NCBI RefSeq assembly: GCF_900098925.1
Contig: NZ_LT622357.1
Span: 472,598 to 536,597 of the forward strand
Length of the DNA stretch: 64,000 nt
Reading direction: 5' to 3'
DNA from: Bacillus massiliglaciei
GTDB taxonomy: Bacteria > Bacillota > Bacilli > Bacillales > DSM-1321
Shown: positions 63,522 through 64,000 of the stretch, one piece after another
Layout: each line of letters starts with the position of its first letter
Position numbering within the stretch: position 1 is the first letter of the stretch
Position numbers and translations under genes: made by a program
The notes under the pieces: generated by a model
Database searches by the model: none
Told to the model about the DNA's origin: nothing
The model's input: only the letters and a program-made list of their open reading frames with translations

Positions 63522-64000
63522 ACTGATGGGTTAATAATATTTTTGCCCGAAAACGGCTGAAATTCCTGAATCCATACGCATCTCGCTTAAGAACCTTCGT
63601 TGAATTGTTGATCCCTTCTAAAAAACCATTCGAATACCCATAAACAAAGCTGTTTAAGATTTCTGTCTGCCAATTTTGGAGCGTGGTAATGGCTTTCTCC
63701 ATTTCAGGAATGCCAGAGTCCTGGACCCGTCGATAAAAGTCTCTCAGGCCCTGTTTGACCTTCCCTATATCTTCCGATCCAGATTCCTTCGCCTGAACAA
63801 ACCAGCCACGATAGGTTTCCTTTAATTCGTACGCTTTTTTAAGCTCTTCCGACATATCCAAATAACGATGCAGATGCCATCTGTCTTCTTCTGTCAGGCG
63901 GTCGGAGGCCTTGTGAAAGACATGCTTCATACGTTTGCACTTCTTGCGGTCATACGGGTGAAACTCTTTCTGTACCCTTCTCCGGACACCGTCCAGCGCC
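63452..64000 (-). mobile_element. ISL3-family insertion sequence (one end inside the window)
   Basis: The element's end appears to be GGTTCTCCGTCAAATGTTGG at 63452, the GGTTCT type of ISL3 terminus. The transposase reads leftward and is still open at base 64000, so most of the element is outside. The boundary is judged from the sequence type and the switch in yteA. Confidence 0.7.
63493..64000 (-). CDS. ISL3-family transposase, C-terminal part
   Basis: 169 codons are visible with no stop upstream to the edge. ALDGVRRRVQKEFHPYDRKK, then KMHVFHKASDRLTEEDRW-like sequence and FVYGYSNGFLEGINNSTKVLKRDAYG match the C-terminal DDE domain of ISL3 transposases; the catalytic Glu is in FLEGINN. The final residues (LTHQFKGIGIHIG) complete the protein. 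Whether the copy is active depends on the part outside. Confidence 0.85.
   Translation of the reverse strand, partial: ALDGVRRRVQKEFHPYDRKKCKRMKHVFHKASDRLTEEDRWHLHRYLDMSEELKKAYELKETYRGWFVQAKESGSEDIGKVKQGLRDFYRRVQDSGIPEMEKAITTLQNWQTEILNSFVYGYSNGFLEGINNSTKVLKRDAYGFRNFSRFRAKILLTHQFKGIGIHIG

Noticed and set aside
1..64000. Defence island, prophage, CRISPR array or biosynthetic cluster
   Set aside because: No regularly spaced repeats, phage structural genes, nuclease/helicase defence sets or NRPS/PKS/RiPP genes are present. HelD and the MoxR-VWA pair can look like defence components but match housekeeping Bacillus proteins in full length and context.
1..64000. tRNA and rRNA genes
   Set aside because: No cloverleaf with GGTTCGAATCC-type T arm or rRNA core sequence was seen; the GGTACC element at 24591 belongs to the T-box.

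Overview
The window is ordinary chromosome from a spore-forming, low-GC Bacillaceae bacterium (Bacillus sensu lato). The evidence is gene content and order that closely follow Bacillus subtilis: leuS with a Leu T-box; ytzC-ytqA-ytqB; ytpA-ytoA; metK (S-box), yuxK and pckA; ytmAB, ytlACD, ytkD, dps, ytzI, luxS and ytjA/yidD; the menFDHBEC operon, menA and yteA. There is also a KinB-like sporulation kinase and typical AGGAGG ribosome-binding sites. I cannot name the species. No rRNA, tRNA, CRISPR array, prophage or recognisable defence locus is visible.

Layout. 1-5.5 kb: an iron-type alcohol dehydrogenase (cut by the window edge) behind an AHL-lactonase-like enzyme, with a shared promoter and cre-like site; a secreted ComEC-like hydrolase; helD. 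5.6-11 kb: kimA behind a long folded leader, a YebC-family translation factor, and a basic amino-acid antiporter behind a complex control region. 11-17.4 kb: PadR plus HAAS-domain membrane protein, a DUF457 membrane protein under a LexA-like box, a dead IS3 copy, a SurA_N-type lipoprotein, and the KinB-like kinase. 17.4-27 kb: yojO/yojN-type VWA and MoxR pair, yhfK, pssA, leuS with T-box, and the tRNA U34 modification pair ytqA-ytqB. 27-28 kb: a scar made of an IS1182 relic and a GC-rich Bacillus repeat. 28-34.7 kb: the acetoin dehydrogenase cluster (acoR, then lpd-acoA-acoB-acoC from a sigma-54 promoter). 34.8-49 kb: the yt- housekeeping block, ending in a Zur-controlled zinc-binding lipoprotein and a DUF1540 protein. 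49-53 kb: the DctB/DctS/DctR C4-dicarboxylate sensing module. 53-62.6 kb: a GNAT gene broken by an in-frame stop, then menaquinone biosynthesis. 62.7-64 kb: yteA with its 3' end run into an ISL3-family element that leaves the window.

How the genes work together. The aco cluster feeds acetoin to acetyl-CoA. PckA (CcpN box) serves gluconeogenesis. MetK and LuxS belong to the SAM cycle, under an S-box. The men genes supply menaquinone for respiration. DctBSR senses C4-dicarboxylates, but no transporter is next to it. Promoters with sigma-B-like elements precede dps, a small DUF6154-like gene and the DUF1540 gene, suggesting a small stress-response group.

I did not find a convincing new multi-gene system. 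The parts most worth a second look are non-coding: the kimA leader, which lacks the c-di-AMP riboswitch motifs I expected; the opposed promoters, operator, attenuator and candidate small RNA before the antiporter gene; and several very small genes.
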